Virus record (IMG/VR): IMGVR_UViG_3300032241_001711 | Span: 1-26,837 of that record | Source: a virus | Reading direction: 5' to 3' (one strand) | Length of the DNA: 26,837 bases | In this document: positions 7,521 through 14,907 of the stretch, one piece after another | Position numbering within the stretch: the first letter of the stretch is position 1 | How the letters are laid out: each line of letters starts with the position of its first letter | The notes under the pieces: generated by a model | Seen by the model: the letters and a program-made list of their open reading frames with translations, nothing else | The model's database searches: none | Told to the model about the DNA's origin: nothing | Made by a program: the position numbers and the translations under genes

Positions 7521-8675
7521 ATGAAATATAAAGAATATTATTTAAAAGATGTTCTTGCAGGTGAAAAAAAATCACTGTTTACTGTAGTATCTACGTTTGC
7601 AGGAGGTGGAGGTTCATCAACAGGATATCGTTTAGCAGGAGGAAAAATATTAGCAATAAATGAGTTTGTAGAAGAAGCAAGAAAAACTTATAATGCTAAT
7701 TATCCAACTACTCTTATAATACCAGATGATATTAAAAAGTTAACAGGTAAAAGTATTTTAAAACAAGTGAAGTTAAAAGAAAAAGAATTAGATATATTAG
7801 ATGGTTCGCCACCATGTTCTGCATTTAGTGTTGCAGGTTCATTATCTCATGGTGAAGGCAATACGCATAAAGATGGATTTGGTAAAACAAAACAATATTC
7901 AGATATAGATGAAGTAACTAATGTTGAAGATTTATTTTTTGAATTTTTAAGAATAGCAAAAGATATTAAACCTAAAATAATTATAGGTGAAAATGTTAAA
8001 GGTTTGACAATAGGAGAAGCAGTAAATTACTATCATAAAATATTAAATACTTTTGAAAGTATTGGATATTATGTAACATCTAAAGTTTTATCTTCAAAAA
8101 ATTTTGGAGTTCCACAATCAAGAGAAAGAACATTTTTTATAGCAGTAAGAGAAGACGTTGCTGACAAATTAGGAATAAGTTTTTTAAATATGTCATCTTT
8201 ATTTCCAAAAGAAAATGATGAGATAGTTACATTAGGAGAAGCAATTGATGGTATTGATAATGATAAAGAAGAAGTGCAAATGTTATTAGATTCATTAGGC
8301 CCAGAAAAAGCAGCAGGATTAACTTTATCAAAGATGCCAAAAAATCCTAATAAAATATTAACTGGAATGGATTACCATCCAAAGAAACATCATTTTAATT
8401 TAAAAAGAACAAGTAGTAAACTTCCATGTCCAACAATTACTGCAATGGGTAATTTTGCTAGTTTTCCTGGAGTATGTCATTACGGAGAAGATAGAAAGTT
8501 TACAATAAAAGAATTAAAAAGAATTATGTCATTACCAGAAGATTATATCTTAACAGGAAAACATAATAAACAATCAGAACGAATTGGACGAATGGTTCCT
8601 CCATATATGATGAGGGCCATTGCAGAATCCGTTTATAGTAAAGTATTAAAACCATATAAGGAGTTAAATGACTAA
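7521..8675 (+). CDS. C5-cytosine DNA methyltransferase family, motif X Asn replaced by Arg
   Basis: 384 residues with the full set of cytosine-C5 motifs: I FAGGGGSSTG (26-35), IV GSPPCSAFSVAG with nucleophile C99, VI ENVKG (157-161), VIII QSRER (199-203), IX (RTSSKLPCPTITAMG), and X near the end. Motif X normally reads IGNxVPP; here it is IGRMVPP with Arg at 357 (codon CGA 8589-8591). That residue lies by the SAM pocket, and a basic residue there could hold a carboxylate. The last 8 bases overlap the CmoA-like gene, supporting a joint role in transferring a carboxymethyl group to cytosine; this is inference. Otherwise it is an ordinary 5mC methyltransferase. The start ATG sits at the predicted transcription start. 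Confidence 0.93.
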   Translation: MKYKEYYLKDVLAGEKKSLFTVVSTFAGGGGSSTGYRLAGGKILAINEFVEEARKTYNANYPTTLIIPDDIKKLTGKSILKQVKLKEKELDILDGSPPCSAFSVAGSLSHGEGNTHKDGFGKTKQYSDIDEVTNVEDLFFEFLRIAKDIKPKIIIGENVKGLTIGEAVNYYHKILNTFESIGYYVTSKVLSSKNFGVPQSRERTFFIAVREDVADKLGISFLNMSSLFPKENDEIVTLGEAIDGIDNDKEEVQMLLDSLGPEKAAGLTLSKMPKNPNKILTGMDYHPKKHHFNLKRTSSKLPCPTITAMGNFASFPGVCHYGEDRKFTIKELKRIMSLPEDYILTGKHNKQSERIGRMVPPYMMRAIAESVYSKVLKPYKELND

Positions 8676-9345
8676 ATTTACGTTTGCAACATCAGAAGAA
8701 GGATTTGATAATCATATAGAAAATTCAGTAAGAGGTTATAACAATCTTTGGAATGATGTATTATCAATGTCAAAATACTTTATTGAAGATAATACAAACG
8801 TAATTGATATAGGTTGTTCTACAGGTAAATTATTAAAATCAATGATAGATCAAAATAAAAAACATATACCAAAAGCAAGTTATACTGGTATAGAAATAGA
8901 AGAAGATTTTTTTAAACATTACGATAAAGATATAAACAAATATCCAGAATTATCTTTTTATAGAGATGATGTTAGACAATATGAATTTGTAAATTGTAGT
9001 TTAGTAACATCAATTTTTACATTGCAATTTATGCCACCCAAAGATAGAGAATATACAATTAATAAAATATATCAAGGTTTAAATCATGGCGGTGCATTTA
9101 TTTTTTCAGAAAAAACTTTTAGTTGCGATCCTCAAGTACAAGATATGATGACATTTATGTATTATGATTATAAAAGAAAAAGTTTTAGCGAAAAAGAAAT
9201 ATTAAATAAAGAAGTACAACTAAGACATATGATGAAACCTAATACTAAAAATGAAATTTTTGACATGCTTGATAAGGCAGGTTTTAAACATCATGTCTTT
9301 TGGCAGAATTTTAATTTCGTAGGGATTATTGCATTAAAGAAATAA
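8668..9345 (+). CDS. cmoA: CmoA-like carboxy-S-adenosyl-L-methionine synthase
   Basis: 225 residues, class I SAM fold. It follows bacterial CmoA almost block for block: SVRGYNNL (about 20-27), VIDIGCSTG (about 45-53), the long block FTLQFMPPKDRE then KIYQGLNHGGAFIFSEK (about 116-148), YDYKR, SEKEI-x2-KE, a DKAGF helix, and the end WQNFNFVGIIALK. CmoA converts SAM and prephenate to carboxy-SAM, which CmoB uses on tRNA U34. No CmoB is seen in the window. The Arg I recall as contacting the carboxylate in E. coli CmoA (R199) seems to align with Glu here (about 181), with an Arg one turn later, so activity needs proof. It has an AAGGAG ribosome site and overlaps the DNA methyltransferase by 8 bases. 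Confidence 0.85.
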   Translation: MTKFTFATSEEGFDNHIENSVRGYNNLWNDVLSMSKYFIEDNTNVIDIGCSTGKLLKSMIDQNKKHIPKASYTGIEIEEDFFKHYDKDINKYPELSFYRDDVRQYEFVNCSLVTSIFTLQFMPPKDREYTINKIYQGLNHGGAFIFSEKTFSCDPQVQDMMTFMYYDYKRKSFSEKEILNKEVQLRHMMKPNTKNEIFDMLDKAGFKHHVFWQNFNFVGIIALKK

Positions 9346-9350
9346 TTTTG

Positions 9351-9358
9351 TATAAATA
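9351..9358 (+). promoter_or_regulatory. T4-type late promoter before speD
   Basis: Exact TATAAATA octamer, the gp55-type late promoter element of T4-like phages, 51 bases before ATG 9410. It lies between the CmoA-like gene and the SpeD-like gene, inside the replication region. Confidence 0.7.
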
Positions 9359-9409
9359 AGTTTATATATATTGAAGTGAAAGTGAAAACAATTTTTAATT
9401 TAGAGAGAG

Positions 9410-9871
9410 ATGGAACAGAATAAACTTTTAATACACAAACATTTAATTATTAGAGCCGAAGTGAAAAATCCCCCAAAAAACGAAGAACAATTAACGCAAT
9501 GGTTGAAAAACTTTATTTCTTTTATAGATATGAAGGTCTTGATGGGGCCGTATGTAAAGTATTGTGATACACCTGGTAATCGAGGTATTACTGGAGTTGC
9601 AGTCATAGAAACAAGTCATATTGCAATGCACGTTTGGGACGAAACTGATCCCGGGATAATGCAGTTTGACGTTTATAGTTGCTCAGAATTTGATCCATAC
9701 AAGATTGCAGATAAACTTCAAGCTGATTTTGATGTAGTTAAATTAGATTATAAATTCCTTAATAGAGAAACGGAATTAAAACCAATAAGACTTAAAAAAG
9801 ATACAATGAAAAATTATGCAAATAGTATTAATAGACCAGTTTCAGAATCCACCATATACAATATCGCCTGA
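9410..9871 (+). CDS. speD: SpeD-like pyruvoyl-dependent decarboxylase (AdoMetDC family)
   Basis: 153 residues. The core ETSHIAMHVWDE and the following FDVYSC match the SpeD proenzyme family: Ser69 would be the self-cleavage residue that becomes pyruvoyl, His74 the processing His (same Ser+5 spacing as T. maritima), and Cys91 the proton donor. The residue before Ser is Thr rather than the usual Glu. AdoMetDC makes decarboxylated SAM for spermidine; some phage SpeD homologues have shifted to arginine or ornithine, so the substrate is unproved. It is preceded by a late promoter although it sits among early genes, which fits a role in polyamine supply for DNA packaging. The ribosome site (GAGAGA) is weak. 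Confidence 0.82.
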   Translation: MEQNKLLIHKHLIIRAEVKNPPKNEEQLTQWLKNFISFIDMKVLMGPYVKYCDTPGNRGITGVAVIETSHIAMHVWDETDPGIMQFDVYSCSEFDPYKIADKLQADFDVVKLDYKFLNRETELKPIRLKKDTMKNYANSINRPVSESTIYNIA

Positions 9872-9998
9872 GTTCCCTCCAAAAGAACTTGACAATGTTA
9901 AACAAATGTTATATAATGAAGGTATAAAAGATTACGTATTAATAAGAACTGAAAAGGAACGACTTGAATATGAACAGCTTTCTCAAAGACATAATTAA
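9816..9998 (+). CDS. possible small protein overlapping speD and uvsX
   Basis: 60 codons in a frame different from its neighbours, overlapping the 3' end of speD by 56 bases and the first 29 bases of uvsX. The translation ([15 protein letters not shown], then a charged helix ending in LSQRHN) looks protein-like but I do not recognise it. A later ATG at 9906 is also possible. A consensus promoter (9889-9917) lies within it, so part of this conservation may be regulatory. Moderate to low confidence. Confidence 0.4.
   Translation: MQIVLIDQFQNPPYTISPEFPPKELDNVKQMLYNEGIKDYVLIRTEKERLEYEQLSQRHN
9889..9917 (+). promoter_or_regulatory. perfect-consensus sigma70 promoter for uvsX
   Basis: TTGACA at 9889-9894, 17-bp spacer, TATAAT at 9912-9917: 12 of 12 positions. 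Expected start about 9924; the AAGGAA ribosome site (9954-9959) and ATG 9970 follow. It allows early transcription of the uvsX-helicase unit independently of the late speD transcript. Confidence 0.85.
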
Positions 9999-10992
9999 AG
10001 ATGTAGGTAATGAATATGCAACACTTGTAAGTGAGGGTGTTGATAGTGCAGATATAACAAGTTTTATAGATACAGGTTCATACTCTTTTAACGCATTATT
10101 ATCAGGAAGTATATTTGGAGGTCTACCAAGTAATAAAATTACAGCAATTGCGGGTGAAGCAGCAACAGGTAAAACATTCTTTGCTTTAGGTATTTGTAAA
10201 AACTTTTTAGATAAAAATAAAGATGCAGGTGTAATTTATTTTGAATCTGAAAGTGCAATTTCAAAAGAAATGATTGTAAGTAGAGGCGTAGATGCAACAC
10301 GAATGGTTATAGTACCAGTTGCAACAGTACAAGAATTTAGAAATCAATCAATAAAAGTATTAGACAAATACTTAGAACAACCAGAAGATAAAAGAAAACC
10401 TTTAATGTTTGTATTAGATAGTTTAGGTATGTTATCTACAACTAAAGAAATGGAAGATACAGCAGAAGGAAAAGAAACACGAGATATGACAAGAAGTCAA
10501 ATCGTGAAATCAACATTTAGAGTTTTAACATTGAAACTTGGCAAGGCAAAAGTTCCAATGATAATGACCAATCACACCTATGATGTCATAGGTTCTATGT
10601 ACCCACAAAAAGAAATGGGTGGTGGTTCCGGTCTTAAATACGCTGCCTCATCAATCATCTATCTAGGCAAAAGAAAAGAAAAAGATGCCGAAAACGAAGT
10701 GATTGGTAATATTATCCACTGTAAAAACTACAAGTCAAGGTTAACAAAAGAAAATGCACAAATTGATGTAAGACTAACATATAAATCTGGTTTAGACAGA
10801 TATTATGGTTTGTTAGAAATTGCAGAAGAAGCGGGCATATTCAAAAAAGTATCAACACGATATGAATTACCAGATGGCACAAAAGTATTTGGTAAATCTA
10901 TCAATGATGAACCTGAAAAGTATTTTACAAAGGAAATATTAAAACAGATAGATGACACAACAAGAAAAAAGTTCCTCTACGGAACCGATTAA
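9970..10992 (+). CDS. uvsX: UvsX RecA-like recombinase
   Basis: 340 residues. Walker A is GEAATGKT (62-69), followed by a RecA core with FESESAI, a hydrophobic Walker B strand ([11 protein letters not shown]) and TNHTYD. The region around [17 protein letters not shown] is typical of UvsX. It forms filaments on single-stranded DNA and performs strand exchange in recombination-dependent replication and repair. A TTG six bases upstream at 9964 is in frame but is only 4 bases from the ribosome site, so ATG 9970 is chosen. Position just before helicase 41 is as in marine T4-like phages. Confidence 0.94.
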   Translation: MNSFLKDIIKDVGNEYATLVSEGVDSADITSFIDTGSYSFNALLSGSIFGGLPSNKITAIAGEAATGKTFFALGICKNFLDKNKDAGVIYFESESAISKEMIVSRGVDATRMVIVPVATVQEFRNQSIKVLDKYLEQPEDKRKPLMFVLDSLGMLSTTKEMEDTAEGKETRDMTRSQIVKSTFRVLTLKLGKAKVPMIMTNHTYDVIGSMYPQKEMGGGSGLKYAASSIIYLGKRKEKDAENEVIGNIIHCKNYKSRLTKENAQIDVRLTYKSGLDRYYGLLEIAEEAGIFKKVSTRYELPDGTKVFGKSINDEPEKYFTKEILKQIDDTTRKKFLYGTD

Positions 10993-11269
10993 TACAAAAT
11001 ATCTTTTTGTTCAAAAAGAAGGTGACGACTTTACTTGTATCAAATTAGTTGAAGACAAGTATATGGGTATCGTTTACAAATATGGTAAAGTTACGTTTGC
11101 AAAAGATCCAAATAAAGATGGAAAACTACCTATGAAATTTGACTATACTTTATTAAAAAATCCTGATAATGTAGATACTACAACGCAAGAATTTATAGAT
11201 TATATAGGTGACATATTAATAGAATTATTAGAAAAACAATTGACTGAAAATAAAGTAACTTATGAATAA
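10952..11269 (+). CDS. conserved small protein between uvsX and 41
   Basis: 105 residues, overlapping the uvsX end by 41 bases and the helicase start by 8. The middle ([21 protein letters not shown], then MKFDYTLL) resembles a small protein that marine T4-like phages carry between uvsX and 41. No catalytic motif is visible; it looks like a small beta-rich domain with an acidic C-terminal helix. No alternative ATG exists near the 5' end, so the start is probably ATG 10952. A role with the recombination or helicase machinery is suggested only by position. Confidence 0.75.
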   Translation: MTQQEKSSSTEPINTKYLFVQKEGDDFTCIKLVEDKYMGIVYKYGKVTFAKDPNKDGKLPMKFDYTLLKNPDNVDTTTQEFIDYIGDILIELLEKQLTENKVTYE

Positions 11270-12629
11270 TGAACGTATAGAAATTACAATACTTCGCAAT
11301 TTTATATTTAATGAAGACTTTACGAGAAAGGTATTACCTTTTTGTAAAGAAGATTATTTTACAAATAGAATTGAAAAAATTTTATTTAAAGAAATTGATA
11401 TATTTGTAAACAAATATAAAAACATACCTACAAAAGAAGCATTAACTATAGAACTTGGTCAAAGAAAAGATATCAATGAAGATGAATTTAAATCTGTAAA
11501 AGAATTACTAACAACTATAAATGATGAAAAAGTAGATTTACAATGGTTATTAGATACTACCGAAAAGTTTTGTAAAGATCGTGCTGTTCACAATGCAGTA
11601 TTAACTGGTATTAAAATATTAGATAAAAAAGATCCTAGACTTACACCAGAGGCAATACCTGGTATTCTTGCAGATGCATTGGCCGTTTCTTTTGATAACC
11701 ATATAGGACATGATTATATAGAAGATGCAACAAGACGATTTGATTTCTATCATACAAAAGAAAAGAAATATCAATTTGATCTATCTTATATGAATCGTAT
11801 TACAAAAGGCGGTGTACCACCTAAAACTTTAAACATTGCATTGGCAGGTACGGGTGTTGGTAAATCTTTGTTTATGTGTCATTGTGCTTCTAGTTTTTTA
11901 ACACAAGGTTTAAATGTATTGTATATTACATTAGAAATGGCAGAAGAACGAATAGCAGAACGTATAGATGCAAATTTATTAGATGTTACAATGGACGATC
12001 TTCATTCAATGCCTAGACAATTGTATGATGATAAGATATTAAAGATACAAAATAAAACAGTTGGCAAACTAATTATAAAAGAATATCCTACAGCATCAGC
12101 ACATTCTGGTCATTTTAGAGCATTGTTAAATGAACTTGCATTAAAAAAATCTTTTAGACCACATGTAATCTTTATTGATTATTTAAATATATGTTCCAGT
12201 AGTAGATTTAAAGGAGGAAATATATCTTCGTACTTCTTCATAAAGGCGATTGCTGAAGAACTACGAGGTCTTGCTGTAGAATTTAATGTACCTATTTTTA
12301 GTGCGACACAAACAACAAGAACAGGTTTTGTAAGTACAGATATTGGTCTTGAAGATACTTCAGAATCGTTTGGTCTACCTGCAACGGCCGACTTTATGTT
12401 TGCATTAATATCAAATGAAGAATTAGAAGCATTAGGTCAAATGAAAGTTAAACAATTAAAAAATCGTTATAACGACCCTAGTATCAATCGTGCATTTATA
12501 GTAGGTGTAGATAGAGCAAAAATGAGATTATATGATGTGTCAGTTAATGCACAAAATATAGTAGATGGTAATCAAACAAAAATAAATCCAAAATCAAGTT
12601 ACGATAAATTTTCAGATTTTAAAATATGA
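11262..12629 (+). CDS. 41: replicative DNA helicase gp41 (DnaB-type)
   Basis: 455 residues, as in T4 gp41. The N-terminal helical domain occupies roughly the first 150 residues, then a RecA-like motor with Walker A AGTGVGKS (195-202), LYITLEMAEERIAERIDAN, Walker B-like VIFIDYLNIC, and FSATQTTR near the end of the core. It unwinds DNA at the fork and partners the primase gp61, not seen here. The start overlaps the previous gene by 8 bases and no good ribosome site is seen, suggesting coupling. Its stop overlaps the next start (ATGA at 12626-12629). Confidence 0.95.
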   Translation: MNNERIEITILRNFIFNEDFTRKVLPFCKEDYFTNRIEKILFKEIDIFVNKYKNIPTKEALTIELGQRKDINEDEFKSVKELLTTINDEKVDLQWLLDTTEKFCKDRAVHNAVLTGIKILDKKDPRLTPEAIPGILADALAVSFDNHIGHDYIEDATRRFDFYHTKEKKYQFDLSYMNRITKGGVPPKTLNIALAGTGVGKSLFMCHCASSFLTQGLNVLYITLEMAEERIAERIDANLLDVTMDDLHSMPRQLYDDKILKIQNKTVGKLIIKEYPTASAHSGHFRALLNELALKKSFRPHVIFIDYLNICSSSRFKGGNISSYFFIKAIAEELRGLAVEFNVPIFSATQTTRTGFVSTDIGLEDTSESFGLPATADFMFALISNEELEALGQMKVKQLKNRYNDPSINRAFIVGVDRAKMRLYDVSVNAQNIVDGNQTKINPKSSYDKFSDFKI

Positions 12630-13162
12630 TAGTTAATAAATTAGAAACAGTTTGTTTTATTAATAAAATAAAAGAACATAAAAATATTAAACAATCAATT
12701 TTAAATCTTATTAAAACAATACCTTTAAATAATTATAAAACCGATAGAGAAACTATTTCGCATACAGATTGGAACTTACCTAAAAATCATAAAAGAGAAT
12801 ATTTAGATTTTTTTTATAAAATTATATCACCATATATGGATAAGATTATGAATAAATTATATTGTACAGATTGGAAAATAAGAAATGCTTGGTTTCAACA
12901 ATATGAAAAAAATAATGAACATAATTGGCATAATCATAATGAAGCAAATTATACAAATGTATATTATTTAGAAATGCCTGACGATAATATGAAAACAGAA
13001 TTATATGATATTTTAAATAAAAAAATAATTACTTTTGATTTAAAAGAAGGTGATTTATTTACTTTTCCAGCAAACATATTACACAGATCAAAAAAAATTA
13101 ATATTGATAAAAGAAAAACAATAATATCTTTTAATAGTGATTTTGAAAAAGTTAATTTATAA
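12626..13162 (+). CDS. 2OG-Fe(II) oxygenase-like protein
   Basis: 178 residues. The pattern HNWHNHNEANYTNVYYLEMP, then DLKEGDLFTFPANILHRSKK and KRKTIISFN fits the phage 2OG-Fe(II) dioxygenase group: metal-binding His/acid pair before a VYYL strand, distal His in the FPxxxxH segment, and an Arg or Lys about ten residues later for 2-oxoglutarate. Such enzymes hydroxylate proteins, nucleic acids or metabolites; the substrate here is unknown. The N-terminal half is unusually rich in Ile, Asn and Lys. It follows helicase 41 with ATGA overlap. Confidence 0.72.
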   Translation: MIVNKLETVCFINKIKEHKNIKQSILNLIKTIPLNNYKTDRETISHTDWNLPKNHKREYLDFFYKIISPYMDKIMNKLYCTDWKIRNAWFQQYEKNNEHNWHNHNEANYTNVYYLEMPDDNMKTELYDILNKKIITFDLKEGDLFTFPANILHRSKKINIDKRKTIISFNSDFEKVNL

Positions 13163-13167
13163 ACTAT

Positions 13168-13437
13168 ATGGAAAAAAACATGAAAAGACAAAAAGTAAGA
13201 TTTCATAAGAGTGATAAAAGACCTAGTTATTTGTCTGAAACATTAACTTATGAAAAGAAAATGGTTAAAAAAGGTAGAAGTATATTTTGGCAAGCTATCG
13301 AACAACCTACTAAGACTATTATTAAACAATCGTTCTTCGAAGAAGATATAGAAAAAATAGTTAACTTTCAAAACGAACATAAACAATGGCAAAGAAATGG
13401 TGGTATTCCTAAATTTCTTTGCGATCATATATATTGA
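13168..13437 (+). CDS. conserved small basic protein (89 aa)
   Basis: 89 residues from ATG 13168, or 85 from ATG 13180; neither has a strong ribosome site. The pattern FWQAIEQPTKTIIKQSFFEEDIEKIVNFQNEHKQW, then NGGIPKFLC resembles a short protein found near gene 41 in marine T4-like phages. The N-terminus is basic (RQKVRFHKSDKRP), compatible with nucleic acid binding, but no known domain is evident. The last codons overlap a possible -35 element at 13434. Confidence 0.7.
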   Translation: MEKNMKRQKVRFHKSDKRPSYLSETLTYEKKMVKKGRSIFWQAIEQPTKTIIKQSFFEEDIEKIVNFQNEHKQWQRNGGIPKFLCDHIY

Positions 13438-13446
13438 CATTATACT
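13419..13446 (+). promoter_or_regulatory. possible weak promoter before the 457-aa gene
   Basis: TTGCGA at 13419-13424, 16-bp spacer, TATACT at 13441-13446. A nearby perfect TTGACA (13434-13439) has only TAATAA at the 17-base position. One of these probably serves ATG 13472, but neither is as clear as the five stronger promoters. Confidence 0.3.
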
Positions 13447-13471
13447 AAAAATAATGTAATAAATATGATAT

Positions 13472-14845
13472 ATGCCTACTATATCACCAACTTATATACA
13501 AAAAGGAGTTAAAAATCCTTATTATATAATTGAACCAAGTATTGATATAACTGTAAAATCTCAATTAAAAAAATTAAAAGTTAATTTTAAAAATATTGTT
13601 TATAAATGTGTTACCGATGTTACGGGTAAAAATGTATATTCATCTAGCGGTCATTTTCAATTTCAATTAGTTGAAAAAGATCCATCTTCTTTAGAATCTA
13701 AAAAAGATAGAATATTACAATATAATGTAAAATTAACAGGAAAAAATGTTAAAGGTCATTATGGACAAGCTACAAGAAAAGATAGTACTGCATCATCAAA
13801 TGTTAATGAATATTGTACAGCACATTTTTTAGTAAATAAATTTTCAACCGTAAAAGATTTTAATTTTTTTTCTTGTAAAAACAAATCAAAATTAACAGGA
13901 GTTTTAGATGGTGATAATAAAAATATAACTTATAATGATGTTTGTCTTTTATTAGATAGAGACGAAACGATGGAACGAGATGTTACAATAGGATATAGAA
14001 ATTCCTTAGCTGTAAAAAAAGATTTAAAAAATAAAACAGTAAAAAAATATTTTTGGGTTCCTAGAGGAAAACCCGATAATATATCACCCAAAAATCCTTC
14101 AGATATAATATTACAATTAAACAATGGTAATTATGTAGGTTATTCATTAAAAATTATTTCAGGTGAAAAAGATGCAACACCTAAATTTAATACAAACATA
14201 ACTGCTTTTTATAGCAAATTAGAAAATAAAGATCAATTAAAATCCATAGAAAAATTAATAAACAAATCTTGGAATGATGCAACAAAAAAAATAACAATAC
14301 AAAATAAAAATGCTTATGATGCAATAAATAATTTTGATATTGAAAAAGAAGCATTTAGTGAAAGTTCTTCAAAAGACGCTTTTTCAAGTTTAGCAAAAGA
14401 ATTTAAAAAAGATAAATTAGATTTTTATGCAGATGGTTTTTATTATATTTTTAGAAATAATTTAATAAAAAATCTTGCATTAAAATTAAAAGATAAAGAA
14501 AATCTTGTTTATTTTTTAAATACAATTTATTTTTATACTTACGATGATCCTAGAGTAGAGTATACTCCATGTCCTTATAAATTATTAATAGGAAAAGAAT
14601 TAGGAGAAAGTACTATAAAAGATGTTGCTGCCGACACAAAATTAAAAGATGTTTTAATTAATAAAAAACTTTCAAATTTAGATGATATTAGTTATGAATA
14701 TGATAATCAATCACAATCTTTTTCTATAAATTTTAAATTTAAAGATTTTAAAGTTGCTATACCAGTAACTTGTAGAACAAGAGCTACTGGAGGATGGTCA
14801 GGAAAATCTTTATATATTAATACACCAGGATTAAAAATTATATAA
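13472..14845 (+). CDS. unidentified 457-aa protein, possible PD-(D/E)XK nuclease fold
   Basis: I do not recognise the full-length family. The stretch NPSDIILQLNNGNYVGYSLK (209-228 approx.), with D211 and S225-L226-K227, resembles the core of divergent PD-(D/E)XK nucleases found in phages (N-P-x-D-I, then G-x-S-x-K). The second acidic residue is replaced by Ser, which occurs in some variants or means inactivity. The rest is Lys/Asn-rich with no signal peptide or membrane segment; the end (RTRATGGWSGKSLYINTPGLKI) looks like a conserved patch. It is the last gene before the late block. A nuclease attacking host DNA is possible but unproved. Confidence 0.6.
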   Translation: MPTISPTYIQKGVKNPYYIIEPSIDITVKSQLKKLKVNFKNIVYKCVTDVTGKNVYSSSGHFQFQLVEKDPSSLESKKDRILQYNVKLTGKNVKGHYGQATRKDSTASSNVNEYCTAHFLVNKFSTVKDFNFFSCKNKSKLTGVLDGDNKNITYNDVCLLLDRDETMERDVTIGYRNSLAVKKDLKNKTVKKYFWVPRGKPDNISPKNPSDIILQLNNGNYVGYSLKIISGEKDATPKFNTNITAFYSKLENKDQLKSIEKLINKSWNDATKKITIQNKNAYDAINNFDIEKEAFSESSSKDAFSSLAKEFKKDKLDFYADGFYYIFRNNLIKNLALKLKDKENLVYFLNTIYFYTYDDPRVEYTPCPYKLLIGKELGESTIKDVAADTKLKDVLINKKLSNLDDISYEYDNQSQSFSINFKFKDFKVAIPVTCRTRATGGWSGKSLYINTPGLKII

Positions 14846-14848
14846 ATA
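14841..14848 (+). promoter_or_regulatory. T4-type late promoter of the internal-protein block
   Basis: Exact TATAAATA at 14841-14848, overlapping the stop of the upstream gene, 60 bases before ATG 14908. It is positioned to transcribe the late block 14908-21884, a run of genes with almost no gaps. Confidence 0.75.
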
Positions 14849-14907
14849 TATAAATTGATATAGTATATGGTTAGTTTGATTTTGTTTATGGGAACGATGA
14901 GAGGTAC

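Noticed and set aside
13143-13170. TTGAAA...TATATG as a promoter for the 89-aa gene
   Set aside because: Spacer of 16, weak -10, and overlap with the start codon; no stronger than chance.
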